From Chitinophaga alhagiae (GTDB lineage: Bacteria > Bacteroidota > Bacteroidia > Chitinophagales > Chitinophagaceae), in NCBI RefSeq assembly GCF_003568665.1, contig NZ_QXMH01000003.1, positions 124,001 to 188,000 of the forward strand: DNA of 64,000 nucleotides, written 5' to 3'. Of the stretch, positions 26,518 through 36,267 are shown piece by piece. Made by a program: the position numbers and the translations under genes. The notes under the pieces were generated by a model. It was given only the letters and a program-made list of their open reading frames with translations. It was not told the origin of the DNA and did not search any database. Within the stretch, counting starts at the first letter, position 1, and every line of letters begins with the position of its first letter.

Positions 26518-27783
26518 ATGGCATTTGATCTGCTCGACACCCTGAAAAACCTCTTTAATAATGAGTTTTCGCGGAATGCGGCCACATCTTTGGGAGAAAG
26601 CGAGGGCAATGTGCAGAAAGCGCTCGGCGGCATCATACCCGCCGTGTTAACGGGCCTGCTGAACAAGGCCTCTTCTCCGGGGGAAGCAGGGAACCTGTTG
26701 GGATTGGTAAAAGAGGCCGCCTCCGGCGATTTTTCGCGGCTGGGCAACCTGGCGGGGTCGCTGCCGGCGGGCATGCTGGCCAAAGGGGCGGACCTGCTGC
26801 GCTCGCTTTTCGGCAACAAGGCCGGAGACATTACAAGCGCCATTGCCGCCTATGCCGGCATTAAACCCCAAAGCGCGGAAACCCTGCTGCAAACGGCCGC
26901 TCCCGCCTCCTTGGGCGTTGTGGGCCAGCAGGTAGACAGCGGGCCGGGGCTGCTTTCTTTCCTCAATAGCCAGAAAGACAAGATACTGGCCGCCGTACCC
27001 TCCGGCCTTGGCCTGGCCGGCCTGCTGGGCGTGGGCAACCTGGGAGACATCGGCAACAAACTGACGGGCCTTATTTCCGGCATCGGCGGCGGGGTGAAAC
27101 ATACCGCCAACACCGTTGGGCATGCCGTGGAAAGGACCGGCGGCAACCGTTGGCTGTGGATGCTGATAGCGATACTGGCCATCATTTTACTGATCTGGTA
27201 CCTGCTGCGCGGCTGCGGGCAGCAACACACCATGGTCACTACAGACTCCACCAGCATGTCCGGGATGCATGATTCCGCCGTGGCCAACGTATCAGAACCG
27301 GCTGCCGCGGCCCCCATCCGCGAGTCTATCAAGGTAACCCTGCCAGACGGCACCGTGCTGGACGCTTTTAAAGGCGGCATTGAAGACCGGCTGGTAGCAT
27401 TCTTGCAAGACCCGAACACCAAGGGCGGCAAAGACCAGTGGTTCGATTTCGACAACCTGAACTTCAAAACCGGCAGCGCGGAACTAACGCCGGAAAGCCA
27501 GGCGCAGGTAAACAACATTGTGGCCATCCTGAACGCCTTCCCCAAAGCCAAGATCAAAATAGGCGGGTATACCGATGCGGTGGGAGACCCTAAAAAGAAC
27601 AAACAATTGTCTCAGGAAAGGGCTGAATCTGTAGTGGACGCCCTGCAGGCCGCACATGTAAAACCAGTGCAGATACTGGGCGCGGAAGGTTACGGCGCTG
27701 AATTTGCCAAAGCCCCGGCTGAGGCTCCGGATGAAGAAAGGAAAGCAGACAGGAGAATATCTGTGAGCGTGCGGGAAAAATAA
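26518..27783 (+). CDS. DUF937-OmpA fusion membrane protein
   Basis: A 421-residue protein with an N-terminal DUF937 (YidB-like) region (about 1-190; MAFDLLDTLKNLFNNEF, QKALGGIIPAVLTGLL), one transmembrane helix at about 217-232 (WLWMLIAILAIILLIWYLL) and a C-terminal OmpA-like domain (about 300-421) with FDFDNLNFKTGSAELTP and GGYTDAVGDPKKNKQLSQ, the peptidoglycan-binding motif. There is no signal peptide, so DUF937 would be cytoplasmic and OmpA periplasmic, linking inside and cell wall. Role unknown; it ends before a strong terminator. Confidence 0.88.
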   Translation: MAFDLLDTLKNLFNNEFSRNAATSLGESEGNVQKALGGIIPAVLTGLLNKASSPGEAGNLLGLVKEAASGDFSRLGNLAGSLPAGMLAKGADLLRSLFGNKAGDITSAIAAYAGIKPQSAETLLQTAAPASLGVVGQQVDSGPGLLSFLNSQKDKILAAVPSGLGLAGLLGVGNLGDIGNKLTGLISGIGGGVKHTANTVGHAVERTGGNRWLWMLIAILAIILLIWYLLRGCGQQHTMVTTDSTSMSGMHDSAVANVSEPAAAAPIRESIKVTLPDGTVLDAFKGGIEDRLVAFLQDPNTKGGKDQWFDFDNLNFKTGSAELTPESQAQVNNIVAILNAFPKAKIKIGGYTDAVGDPKKNKQLSQERAESVVDALQAAHVKPVQILGAEGYGAEFAKAPAEAPDEERKADRRISVSVREK

Positions 27784-27810
27784 GTTCATATGGCTTCAGT
27801 AATCATAACA

Positions 27811-27852
27811 GCGAAGGTGTACCGGGCAACCTGGTACACCTTCGCTTTTTAT
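27811..27852. terminator. Terminator between convergent genes
   Basis: A 13-14-bp stem (GCGAAGGTGTACC at 27811-27823 and its reverse complement ending at 27845) followed by five T's on the + strand. It stops the OmpA-family gene and may also serve the leftward DUF3857 gene. Confidence 0.8.
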
Positions 27853-27863
27853 TTCGCGGCCGC

Positions 27864-29768
27864 TCACTCCGCCTTCACAAACACCAGCATGGCACGATCT
27901 GCCTTGTCAATAGCGTTATAGTACTCCGCAATTTTTTCATATTCCGAGGCCGGGAACACGCCGTCATGCTGCTCCCTTTCCCTGATGTAGGTGATCACGT
28001 TCCCCTCCACCTCCGCCTTCACGGAAAACCGGCCGTATTTGTTCTCCATGGTTTTGTCGGGGAAGGCGTTTTCCAGCCGGTAACCGGCCGGTATGGTGAG
28101 CTTTACCGTATCTATGTCTTTCCAGGGATAAGTGACGCGGATGGGCGATGTGCGTTTCTTGTCCGCGTCCAGCCGCACGTTGCTGCGGTTGAGGATGTTG
28201 GGCGTAACGAACAGGCGCTTGCCGCTCACGGAGGCATAATTGTTCACTGTAATGTCCAGCAGCTCTCCCATTTCGGGCACCGGCCGGCCCGCAGGGTTGG
28301 CCGTGTAGCTGTATTTGGCAATGTCATAGCTGGGCAGGTTAAACCTTCTTCTCAGGCTTTCCAACTGCTTTTCCGGCTTGAGATCGTTCACAAGCCAGTG
28401 GCACCAGTCTTGCTGCAACCCGGTATACAGGGTCTGCACATGCCCGCTCAGGTCTCCCGTTGGGCTGATGCTGGCCGTGATGCTCCGCAGCTGCTTGTTT
28501 TGGCCCATGGGATATTTGGGCGTACGCACCAGCTTCCCGCCGTTCTCCTCCACCAGCAGCACGGCCCTGTTACAGGTAAAATCACTCAGGTAGCCCGGCT
28601 GCAGCGTTTGGCTGGTACACTCCAGCCAGGTGGTATCTTTCCCCAGCGGCACGCAAAGGATCACGTGGTTGAACTGGTTCATACTGAAATCTTCTATAAT
28701 ATCCGGCGGGTAAGGGCTGCCGAACACAATGGTATAGTGCGAGCGGATGCCCGCTTCTTTCAGCAGCGCCAGCATGTAGTTGCTGAGGGCCTTGCAATCG
28801 CCATATCCCTTGGCGGCCACGTAGGCCGCATCAAAGGTTTGCCAGCCGCCAATACCCAGCTGTATGCTGATGTAGCGGGTGTTTTTCTGCATGTAGCGGT
28901 AGAGGGCGCTGATCTTTTCCTGCGGGGTTTTGAGGCCGTCCGTGAGCGCGTGCACCTCCGCTTTTATTTTCTCCGGCAACTGGTCGCGGCCGGCGTTGAG
29001 CGTGGAAAAGAACTTCCCGAAATCGTTCCAGGTGTTCATGTTGCCGGTGTAGCTGCCAAACGAAAAATCGCTGGGGGCCAGGTACACCCAGGTGGTACGG
29101 TTGCGGATGGAGCCGGCCATCCATTCGTCTTCCAGGGCGGGCATGCCTTTGGTTTCCCAGGTAAAGGTCTTCTCTCCCTTGCCCGCGGTCTGCGCCGGTT
29201 CCCCGGTATACATATGCTGGCGGTACCGCAGCTGGTAGTTTTGCGGCACGGTAACCGTCAGGCGGCTTTGCTCCACGGCAAAGTTCAGCCCTCCCTGCGG
29301 GACCCACGCGGGCATGGTGGCCGTAAAGGAACTGCGGGTTTCTACCTCGTACTCCACCGTATACGGGTATACGCGGTGGTGAAAGCTGTGGGTTTTCATG
29401 CGACTGTCAGTCATCAAACTTTCCCCCACGGCGCTGAGGTCTGCCACTTCATTCTTTTTCAGCTTGCGCACTACGTTGCCCTGTGCGTCGTACAGCACAC
29501 CGCTGATGCCGCGGATCTCCGTATCCTTGTCATACCCCGCCTGAAAATCCGCATGGTCAGCGCCATTTTCATTGAGAATGGTATATACATGCCTCTCCAC
29601 CACCCGTATATCTTTCAGGCCGTTCATCTTAACGCTCACCTCTTCCAGCCTGCATACCACGTGGGCATTTTTCAGCAAGGCCCCGGGGATGGCGCTCACC
29701 GGGTACTTCGGGTCACCGGCGTAAGCAGCGGCGCTTAATAACAAAAGGCATAATATTTTCCTGGTCAT
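27864..29768 (-). CDS. DUF3857 / transglutaminase-like exported protein
   Basis: A 634-residue protein with a signal peptide (KILCLLLLSAAAYA). It has an N-terminal DUF3857 domain (about 50-230) and a transglutaminase core with the catalytic Cys in GYGDCKALSNYMLALLKEAG (about residues 322-341) and a His in FNHVILCV, then a C-terminal DUF2569-like region. It overlaps the upstream homologous gene by one base (ATGA), so the two are cotranscribed and coupled. Substrates of these Bacteroidota proteins are unknown; cell-envelope peptide processing is a guess. Confidence 0.88.
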   Translation of the reverse strand: MTRKILCLLLLSAAAYAGDPKYPVSAIPGALLKNAHVVCRLEEVSVKMNGLKDIRVVERHVYTILNENGADHADFQAGYDKDTEIRGISGVLYDAQGNVVRKLKKNEVADLSAVGESLMTDSRMKTHSFHHRVYPYTVEYEVETRSSFTATMPAWVPQGGLNFAVEQSRLTVTVPQNYQLRYRQHMYTGEPAQTAGKGEKTFTWETKGMPALEDEWMAGSIRNRTTWVYLAPSDFSFGSYTGNMNTWNDFGKFFSTLNAGRDQLPEKIKAEVHALTDGLKTPQEKISALYRYMQKNTRYISIQLGIGGWQTFDAAYVAAKGYGDCKALSNYMLALLKEAGIRSHYTIVFGSPYPPDIIEDFSMNQFNHVILCVPLGKDTTWLECTSQTLQPGYLSDFTCNRAVLLVEENGGKLVRTPKYPMGQNKQLRSITASISPTGDLSGHVQTLYTGLQQDWCHWLVNDLKPEKQLESLRRRFNLPSYDIAKYSYTANPAGRPVPEMGELLDITVNNYASVSGKRLFVTPNILNRSNVRLDADKKRTSPIRVTYPWKDIDTVKLTIPAGYRLENAFPDKTMENKYGRFSVKAEVEGNVITYIREREQHDGVFPASEYEKIAEYYNAIDKADRAMLVFVKAE

Positions 29769-31798
29769 CAGCTTTTTTTCTTTAAAACGATCTGTTCTGC
29801 ATGTTTTTTCACGATCACGTCGAAGAACTGGCGGAGGCTGTCATATTCGTCCGGATCGTAATTGGCGCGGCCCAGCTTGATGCGGGAGCGCAGTTGTATC
29901 ATGTTGCCGGTTTGCTGCACCAGGAACTGGAAAAGCCCTTCCCCATCGTTATACTTTACAATGGTGGATTTCGGGATCTCTTCCACGGCGTAGGTTTCCG
30001 GCAATTGAATGCTCAGGGTATAGTTGTCGTCCATCACGGCCGGCATTTCTACCGGGTAGCGGCGAATAGCCGATTTGAACGGGTTCTTGCGCATAGACTC
30101 GGAGAACATGGGGTGCAGGTACACCATGCCCGTATTATTGTCCATATTCAGCGTAAAATCACATTCCACAATGGCTGACTCCTTGTAATCTTTCAGGTTG
30201 TCTATTTTCCCGTTCTTAACACTTACTTCCGAATTGAAATTTTTGGCCAGGTCTTTAAAATAGCTCTCCTCCCCTTTTTCTTTCACCTTGGCGCGCAGGT
30301 CATAAGACTCAAAGTAGGAGGCCTGCTGCTGGAAGTGGCCGGCCAGTTCTCCCTTCTCATTGGGCGCAATAAAAATGCCCGTTACGCGGTGCTCTTTCAG
30401 GGAATCCGGCTCAAAAGAAAGCGCGGTAGCTTCCGGCGTAACCATGCGGGCATGACCGTTATAACAGGAAGCATGCAGCTTGCCGAAGCCCAGGTACGGG
30501 CGGGTAGCGTCCAGGTGATAAGTGGCACCGTCTGCCTGTACGGAAGCGATGGAATAGTTGAAGCGGCTGGCAATGGGGTACAGCGAGTACACCTTGCCAT
30601 GGCTGCGGGTGCTGAGCAGCACGGGCGCCGCCTGTAGCCCAGCCTGGCGGAGCATGGCCACCAGCAGCAAGTTGATGTCTGTTACGGAGCCATTCTTTTT
30701 GGTGAACGTGGTTTTCAGCGACTGTTCCGTATAACGGTTAGAAAAATCTGTACAGGTGAAATTGTCACGCACGTAGTTATAGATGTTCTCCGCCTTTGCC
30801 GCCTCTGTAGCGGCGCTGGTGGTGAGGGCTTTCACCTCGTCCGCCATAAAATTATTGTTCTTGTCCAGCGAGCCGCCATAATAATCCGCTTTCAGGATGT
30901 TTTCCATGTACTTGGGCCAGGTACTCATGATGTTTTGCACCGGGGAATTAGGATAGCGAACTGCCGCCAGCTGAAACTCGATGTAGCTGATATGGTTGCC
31001 CAGCGTGGTCACAAAATTCTCTTCCTTCAATGGCTCCACGTCTTTCATCACCCAGCGGTGGCGGGTAATACCGGGCGTAACAGATACCGACTCCGAGCGG
31101 CCGGAAGCCGTGCCATACCCGCCGGTAACCGGCACGCGGAAGGAAAAGTGCTTGCGGCTGTTCTCACTGTCTTTGATATGGAAAGGGTGATACCCCTGGC
31201 TGAGGAAAATGTATTCAAAATACTCCGGCAGGGTGATCTCATATTCGCTCCAGAGCACCGGGTGCTCCATATCCTGGAAAGCCCAGGGCCGCAGCCTGTA
31301 GGGGAACTCGGAGTTGATGGAATAGGAGTACTCGATGATGGCACCTTCTTTTACCGCCGGCAAGGTGAACTTTTTGAGGATAGTATTCTTGTCCCGCTTT
31401 TCCGTGAACACACTTTTACTCTCCATTCTGGTTTCCACCACCTTGCCGTTTTCCAGGTTGTAGGTCACCGCCTTGAGATTGTTGACACGTTCTTCATCCT
31501 GCCCGTCTACGTGCAGGTAGATGGTCACATTGGCTTCGTCATAGCCGTTCTTATTGAGGATATGTACCCGTTTGTACTGTTTGAACACCTGTATGAACCC
31601 TTCATTGCCGGATTCAAAGGCGGAAGACCCGATGTCTGCCACAATAACGGCGCTGGTACCGGTGTCTATTTTGTATGGGTCGGTTTTAAAATCGTCAGGG
31701 GATATTTTCCCGAAACGGGCGGAGCTTTTGTCCTGGCCGGCGGCATACAGGGATAAAAACAAGGCTCCAAACAGCAGGGTAAAGGCTCTGATACGCAT
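29768..31798 (-). CDS. DUF3857 / inactive-looking transglutaminase protein
   Basis: A 676-residue exported protein with signal peptide AFTLLFGALFLSLYAAGQ, an N-terminal DUF3857 domain (about 55-260) and a transglutaminase-like fold. At the place where the active site GDCKD is expected it has KNGSVTDINLLLVAMLRQAG, so the catalytic Cys is replaced by Val. It is probably a non-catalytic partner of the paralogue downstream, to which it is translationally coupled. First gene of the two-gene unit. Confidence 0.87.
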   Translation of the reverse strand: MRIRAFTLLFGALFLSLYAAGQDKSSARFGKISPDDFKTDPYKIDTGTSAVIVADIGSSAFESGNEGFIQVFKQYKRVHILNKNGYDEANVTIYLHVDGQDEERVNNLKAVTYNLENGKVVETRMESKSVFTEKRDKNTILKKFTLPAVKEGAIIEYSYSINSEFPYRLRPWAFQDMEHPVLWSEYEITLPEYFEYIFLSQGYHPFHIKDSENSRKHFSFRVPVTGGYGTASGRSESVSVTPGITRHRWVMKDVEPLKEENFVTTLGNHISYIEFQLAAVRYPNSPVQNIMSTWPKYMENILKADYYGGSLDKNNNFMADEVKALTTSAATEAAKAENIYNYVRDNFTCTDFSNRYTEQSLKTTFTKKNGSVTDINLLLVAMLRQAGLQAAPVLLSTRSHGKVYSLYPIASRFNYSIASVQADGATYHLDATRPYLGFGKLHASCYNGHARMVTPEATALSFEPDSLKEHRVTGIFIAPNEKGELAGHFQQQASYFESYDLRAKVKEKGEESYFKDLAKNFNSEVSVKNGKIDNLKDYKESAIVECDFTLNMDNNTGMVYLHPMFSESMRKNPFKSAIRRYPVEMPAVMDDNYTLSIQLPETYAVEEIPKSTIVKYNDGEGLFQFLVQQTGNMIQLRSRIKLGRANYDPDEYDSLRQFFDVIVKKHAEQIVLKKKS

Positions 31799-31817
31799 CT
31801 ATAGGTATTATGGGATT

Positions 31818-31825
31818 CAAAACTA
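31818..31825 (-). promoter_or_regulatory. -7 element for the DUF3857 pair
   Basis: On the minus strand this reads TAGTTTTG, a perfect TAnnTTTG. The -33 position has no clear TTG. Transcription would start only about a dozen bases before the start codon at 31798. Confidence 0.4.
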
Positions 31826-31868
31826 GCGCTAAATGTATAACTTTTTATGACACATAGGTGTAACTTGC

Positions 31869-32795
31869 ATGCAAATGCAGCTTTTGGAGAAAAATACCCG
31901 TTTGGTGAAGGAAAAGGCCCGTGACCTGGGTTTTGACCACTGCGGCATTGCCCGTGCGGAGGAACTGACGGAAGACGCCTACCGGCTGGAACAGTGGCTG
32001 AACAAAGGCATGCACGGCAGCATGGGCTATATGGCCAATTACTTCGACAAACGCATAGACCCCCGCAAGCTGGTAGAAGGCGCACGCAGCGTGATCACCC
32101 TGCTGCTGAACTACTACCCCCCCGCCCTGCAGCAGCCGGATGCCCCCAGGGTAGCCAAATATGCCTATGGCGCTGACTATCATGAGGTGATACGCGGCAA
32201 ACTGAACGAATTTCTGCAGGAACTGCGGGGTTTCCTCGGCAACATCCAGGGCCGCGGATTTGTAGATTCCGCGCCCGTGCTGGAAAGAAGCTGGGCGCAG
32301 CGGAGCGGCCTGGGCTGGGTGGGCAAGAACGGCAACCTGATCCACAAGCAGGCCGGGTCTTTCTTTTTTATTGCCACCCTCATTGTAGATGTGGAGCTGC
32401 TGTACGATGCCCCCACCGGCGATTTCTGCGGTTCCTGCACCCGCTGCCTGGATGCCTGCCCCACCGGCGCGCTGGTATCTCCCACCGTGGTAGACGGCAG
32501 CCGGTGTATTTCCTATTATACCATTGAACTGAAAGACGCCCTCATCCCCGGCTCCATGGAAGGCCGGTTCGATAACTGGATGTTCGGCTGCGATATCTGC
32601 CAGGACGTGTGCCCCTGGAACCGGTTCTCTGCCGCCAACAACACGTTCATCCCCATACCGGAGGTGCTGAATTTCACCACCGCGGAATGGGAGGAGCTGA
32701 CGGAAGAAGAGTTTAAACGGATATTCCGGCATTCGCCGCTGAAACGCAGCAAGTATGCGGGGATACGGCGGAACCTGAAGTTTTTGAAGGAGTGA
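31869..32795 (+). CDS. queG: Epoxyqueuosine reductase
   Basis: Cobalamin- and iron-sulfur-dependent enzyme that makes queuosine in tRNA from epoxyqueuosine. The 308-residue protein has the DUF1730 region with [19 protein letters not shown] (containing the catalytic Asp) and two 4Fe-4S motifs: [16 protein letters not shown] and [13 protein letters not shown]. Length matches the shorter, repeat-free form. The start could be the first or second Met (two codons apart). It stands alone. Confidence 0.95.
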   Translation: MQMQLLEKNTRLVKEKARDLGFDHCGIARAEELTEDAYRLEQWLNKGMHGSMGYMANYFDKRIDPRKLVEGARSVITLLLNYYPPALQQPDAPRVAKYAYGADYHEVIRGKLNEFLQELRGFLGNIQGRGFVDSAPVLERSWAQRSGLGWVGKNGNLIHKQAGSFFFIATLIVDVELLYDAPTGDFCGSCTRCLDACPTGALVSPTVVDGSRCISYYTIELKDALIPGSMEGRFDNWMFGCDICQDVCPWNRFSAANNTFIPIPEVLNFTTAEWEELTEEEFKRIFRHSPLKRSKYAGIRRNLKFLKE

Positions 32796-33045
32796 CCGCA
32801 CGCACGCCGGGTACCGAATGTCATCCCGCTGCCGCCTTCCGCCACCCAAACGCCTCCGTTTTCCCGCCATTGCCCGCCAGTTGCTCATTTTGAACTGCCA
32901 ATCAACACGTTTCCGTTTCCCCAACACCGTGATCATCCCTAATTTTGCGACGCAAAGAGCGCCCCCTGACAATAACCCCCAAAAGCGTTACCCGGCAGTA
33001 CCCGCGCCTTCTTTCCTTTTAAATACAATAAATCACTACAACACC

Positions 33046-33744
33046 ATGAAGCGTTTTAGGCTCCTTTTTCAATTGCTGGCCCTGGCTGCGGCCGTAACCC
33101 TCTATTCCTGTACCAAAGAAGGGCCCACAGGGCCGCAAGGCCCCAAGGGCGATACCGGCACCAACGGCCAACCCGGATCACAAGGCCAGGATGGGCCTGC
33201 AGGGCCCACCGGACCAACCGGCCCTCAAGGCCCCACCGGCCCACAGGGACCACAAGGCCCGCAAGGCCCCGCCGGTAATGCCAACGTAACGGTAGACACA
33301 TTTACCTTATTTAACTACGATTACCCGCGCACCCTCTACAACTTCAACTACGCTGCTTCACCAGAGAGTACTGTTAGCATCCCGTCCAGGATATACGAGC
33401 GTTTCAATGACCGTATCACGCAGGATATACTGGACAAGGGCATGGTGCTGGTATATTTCACGCATAATGCCAACTCCAACCCCAACGGATGGATGCCACT
33501 GCCCGCCACCTTCCCCGGCGCCGGTTATTCCATTAACTACTTTTTTGAGACCTTCCCGGGGAAAGTGCGGCTATTTTACTTTCACCATAAAATAACCGTT
33601 GACCCGCCGTCTGCCTCTACCACCATTATTCCCACCTTGAAATTCAAGGTGGTGACGGTAACCGGCCTGGCGGCCAATCAACTGCGGCAGGCCCGGATGA
33701 GAACGGGTGATTATGAGGCCGTGGCCCGCCTGCTCGGACTGTAA
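33046..33744 (+). CDS. Collagen-like lipoprotein
   Basis: A 232-residue exported protein. The start at 33046 gives a lipoprotein signal with cysteine at residue 22 (VTLYSC); an in-frame extension upstream would have no sense. Residues 26-79 are about 18 uninterrupted Gly-x-y triplets rich in Pro, Gln and Thr ([12 protein letters not shown] and so on), a bacterial collagen-like stalk that would form a triple helix. The following 150 residues are a globular head without a known motif. It probably projects from the outer membrane. Confidence 0.88.
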   Translation: MKRFRLLFQLLALAAAVTLYSCTKEGPTGPQGPKGDTGTNGQPGSQGQDGPAGPTGPTGPQGPTGPQGPQGPQGPAGNANVTVDTFTLFNYDYPRTLYNFNYAASPESTVSIPSRIYERFNDRITQDILDKGMVLVYFTHNANSNPNGWMPLPATFPGAGYSINYFFETFPGKVRLFYFHHKITVDPPSASTTIIPTLKFKVVTVTGLAANQLRQARMRTGDYEAVARLLGL

Positions 33745-33816
33745 TAACCGTGGCATTCCGGAGTACAGAAATATTTTTTTGATTTTTCGCTGCAAAGGTT
33801 AACTTTGCAGCCCATT

Positions 33817-33890
33817 CGGGATGTAGCGCAGCCCGGTAGCGCGCGTCGTTCGGGACGACGAGGCCGCTGGTTCGAATCCAGTCATCCCGA
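33817..33890 (+). tRNA. tRNA-Pro (CGG)
   Basis: A complete 74-nt cloverleaf: acceptor CGGGATG (33817-33823) with CATCCCG (33883-33889) and discriminator A; D-stem GCGC/GCGC; anticodon stem CGTCG/CGACG with loop TTCGGGA, anticodon CGG at 33851-33853 (reads CCG); T-arm GCTGG-TTCGAAT-CCAGT. CCA is not encoded. A genomic island begins right after its 3' end. Confidence 0.95.
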
Positions 33891-33900
33891 CTAAAGCCAA

Positions 33901-33937
33901 ACGGCGCCATTTGGAGACAAATGGTGCCGTTTTTTTA
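33901..33937 (+). terminator. Terminator after tRNA-Pro
   Basis: A 13-bp stem with one wobble pair (33901-33913 with 33918-33930), GAGA loop, and seven T's. It may also act as a leftward terminator for the recombinase gene only weakly, as there is no A-tract on its left. Confidence 0.85.
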
Positions 33938-34066
33938 TTAAATGCCTATTTATCAGTGTAGAGCGCCTACATTCACGAATTATCCTTCCTGAAAAATCAC
34001 TTAATTAAACTTCTTATCCTGCAAATACCACGATATAGGCGAAGATGTTGACAGGATTCGAACCGG

Positions 34067-35716
34067 TTAATTTCCTTCCGAGAGCATTTTTATAGAGACG
34101 CAAATTTCTGCTAAAGCTGATAGAAAGGATAATATTCTTAGGCCGTCTGGAGCATCAATTTCATGTCCTTTATCTCTCCCGACTTCCATAATTTTTGCAA
34201 CCAAATCTTGCTGCTCTTTGGTCACGTTAGCTGTATCCTCTGGTCTTTTGCAATTACGCATCGAGGTCAAAGAAAATCCGCATATCATTTGCACTTCAGG
34301 TTTGATGTAGTGGAAAATGTCCGTCCCACTATAAACCAAGTTTTCTTGTAGGTATAGGGCTGCTACCTTTAATTGCACTATTTGGCAAACTTTCTGGAAA
34401 AGAAGAGCTGGATTTAAAAAGTATGCTGTTAGGGTCTTAAGGCTCTGCTTTTGTTGTGCTTCAAGTCTGTAGGCATCATTGAGCTGCTCTCCTAGAATAT
34501 CTATTCTGTTTTCGCAATCGGATTTTATCGATAGGTAATCTTCTTCATCAATGATGCCTTTTACCAAAAGCTCTCTGGCATTTGCTGCACGTTCTACCAA
34601 TTTATGCAGGGATCGATTAATATTGACTTTATCAATAGATTTCTGCTGGCAGAGCCTATGGTAGACTATTTCGATTAGCTTTTCGAAAATAGGGATATAT
34701 ACTTTTTCTGGCTTAAGGCACCCAATTACCGATAATAAATGCTCATTTACATAATCCGCTCTTACTCGATAACTGCATGGGTAGTAACAATGATAATAGA
34801 AATATCTTTTTGATCTTCCTGTGGATCCACTGCCAGATAATTTCTTTAAGCAAATGGGGCAATGAAGAGAATCCTTAAACATCAATTCGCTGTTAGCATT
34901 TTGTTTGATGTACTTATTGTCTCGATGCTTAATTCTGGATTGTACCTGAAAAAAGAGTTCTTCGGAGATTATAGGAATATGTACACCTGGAACTTTATAA
35001 TTGGTCTTCCCCTCTATTGATGGCAATCTTATCCTGCCACAGTAAACCGGGTTTTGGAGCATATTGAAGAAGGCATTTAAGCTGCATTTCAATCCTTTTT
35101 GAAGAGCCGTTTTATAAAGAGAGCGTACCGATGTAGTTTCCTCAAATGTTTCAAATGTTTTTCTAATTAGGGTAGCTTCCGGTTCACGGGGAACTATGGC
35201 CTTTCTTCCGTCCGGCATGGATATATTAACGTAGCCAATGGGAGCTTTTCCCATATACCTTCCTTCCTTTTTGGCCTTATAGATGCCTTGCTTGATGTTC
35301 AAAGATCTTCGGTCATTCTCGACTTCCGCCGTAACAATATACATAGCCAACAAAACCTTGTTTTCCGGTATTGCCATATCCAAAGGTTGATCTGTAGCTT
35401 GGGGTTCAATGCCCATCTTTTCAAGCCGGGTAATCATATAATAGGCATTGGCGGTATTCCTGCTAAACCTGTCCCACCGGGTAAAAAGGATCAGGTTTGG
35501 CCTTGAAGCTTTGCTTGAATTCAGTTGCTTCAGCATAACACTCCAGCCAGGTCTGTTGAAGTTCTTCGCAGAATGGTCTTCAAATATTGTCTGAGCGATT
35601 TCAATATGATTGTCCTTACAATATTTATTTAATTTTTCTTCCTGGCTGCGTTGGGAATATCCTTTTTGTGCTTGTTCGTCAGTGCTGACGCGGATGTAAA
35701 GAATTGCAGAAAACAT
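34067..35716 (-). CDS. Large serine recombinase
   Basis: A 549-residue site-specific recombinase. The N-terminal resolvase domain has the nucleophile Ser11 in YIRVSTDEQ and the arginine region FTRWDRFSRN. A Recombinase domain follows (about 160-270; PIGYVNISMPDGRKAIVP) and a zinc ribbon (CPICLKKLSGSGS...C-x4-C, about 290-325), then a coiled-coil C-terminus. This is the layout of integrases that insert and excise mobile elements. It is the likely mobility gene of the island. It is read toward the tRNA and away from the XRE gene. Confidence 0.93.
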   Translation of the reverse strand: MFSAILYIRVSTDEQAQKGYSQRSQEEKLNKYCKDNHIEIAQTIFEDHSAKNFNRPGWSVMLKQLNSSKASRPNLILFTRWDRFSRNTANAYYMITRLEKMGIEPQATDQPLDMAIPENKVLLAMYIVTAEVENDRRSLNIKQGIYKAKKEGRYMGKAPIGYVNISMPDGRKAIVPREPEATLIRKTFETFEETTSVRSLYKTALQKGLKCSLNAFFNMLQNPVYCGRIRLPSIEGKTNYKVPGVHIPIISEELFFQVQSRIKHRDNKYIKQNANSELMFKDSLHCPICLKKLSGSGSTGRSKRYFYYHCYYPCSYRVRADYVNEHLLSVIGCLKPEKVYIPIFEKLIEIVYHRLCQQKSIDKVNINRSLHKLVERAANARELLVKGIIDEEDYLSIKSDCENRIDILGEQLNDAYRLEAQQKQSLKTLTAYFLNPALLFQKVCQIVQLKVAALYLQENLVYSGTDIFHYIKPEVQMICGFSLTSMRNCKRPEDTANVTKEQQDLVAKIMEVGRDKGHEIDAPDGLRILSFLSALAEICVSIKMLSEGN

Positions 35717-35801
35717 TATTTAGATATTAGAGGGTTGAATTACCAGCTAAATATCAGAAGGATAATCAATTACAGGCACACAAACTATTGGTGTTTTTTA
35801 T

Positions 35802-35809
35802 TAAATTTG
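35802..35809 (+). promoter_or_regulatory. -7 element for the XRE regulator
   Basis: TAAATTTG is a perfect TAnnTTTG, 30 bases before the XRE start codon. The -33 region is not clear. The recombinase is divergent, so the 120-bp gap holds both promoters and possibly the XRE operator. Confidence 0.45.
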
Positions 35810-35839
35810 AATTATTTAGACAAGTCTTAAAAAATCAAA

Positions 35840-36136
35840 ATGGCATTTGGGAAGCGTATAAAAGAGTTGAGGGAAGATAAAGGTCTATTCTTAAGAGAGG
35901 TTGGAGCAGCCTTAGAGTTGGACAATGCTTTTATCAGTAAGGTGGAAAACGAAGAGAGATTACTACCGAGAAAACATTTAAGCAAAATTGCAGAATTTCT
36001 GAAAGTGCCCGTAGATGAATTGTTGGTTTTATGGCTATCAGATAAAATGGTTGAACTATTACAAAAAGAACCATTAGCACAACAAGCTATAAAACTGACA
36101 CAAAAAAGGTTGAAACAGCAGGATATTAAGAGTTAA
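35840..36136 (+). CDS. XRE-family transcriptional regulator
   Basis: A 98-residue DNA-binding protein with a Cro/C1-type helix-turn-helix (residues 5-62: IKELREDKGLFLREVGAAL, then DNAFISKVENEERLLPRK). A short helical tail (LLQKEPLAQQAIKLTQKRL) follows. It resembles the small regulators that precede restriction and other defence genes. It lies 132 bp upstream of gajA in the same direction and probably controls the recombinase and/or the defence genes. Confidence 0.88.
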   Translation: MAFGKRIKELREDKGLFLREVGAALELDNAFISKVENEERLLPRKHLSKIAEFLKVPVDELLVLWLSDKMVELLQKEPLAQQAIKLTQKRLKQQDIKS

Positions 36137-36214
36137 AGGTTGGTTTTGAGAATAACAATGTGATTGATATTGACTAAAGCCTCAAATCTTAAATAACAAC
36201 AATAAAAACAGCTA

Positions 36215-36262
36215 ATGGAATACAAATACGAAGAAGTTTTTGAAGTCTGTACAATTAAATAA
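36215..36262 (+). CDS. 15-codon open frame before gajA
   Basis: ATG to TAA encoding MEYKYEEVFEVCTIK, ending 5 bp before the gajA start. The close spacing would allow coupling by re-initiation. It may be a short leader, the start of a deleted gene, or chance. Confidence 0.25.
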   Translation: MEYKYEEVFEVCTIK

Positions 36263-36267
36263 AACAA

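Noticed and set aside
33121..33282. GC-rich repetitive stretch that might look like a CRISPR array or tandem repeat
   Set aside because: It is the Gly-x-y coding region of the collagen-like protein; there are no constant repeats with spacers. No CRISPR array is present in the window.
33644..33910. 88-codon minus-strand frame covering tRNA-Pro (contains DDWIRTSG)
   Set aside because: This is the well-known spurious translation of a tRNA in reverse; the tRNA cloverleaf explains the sequence.
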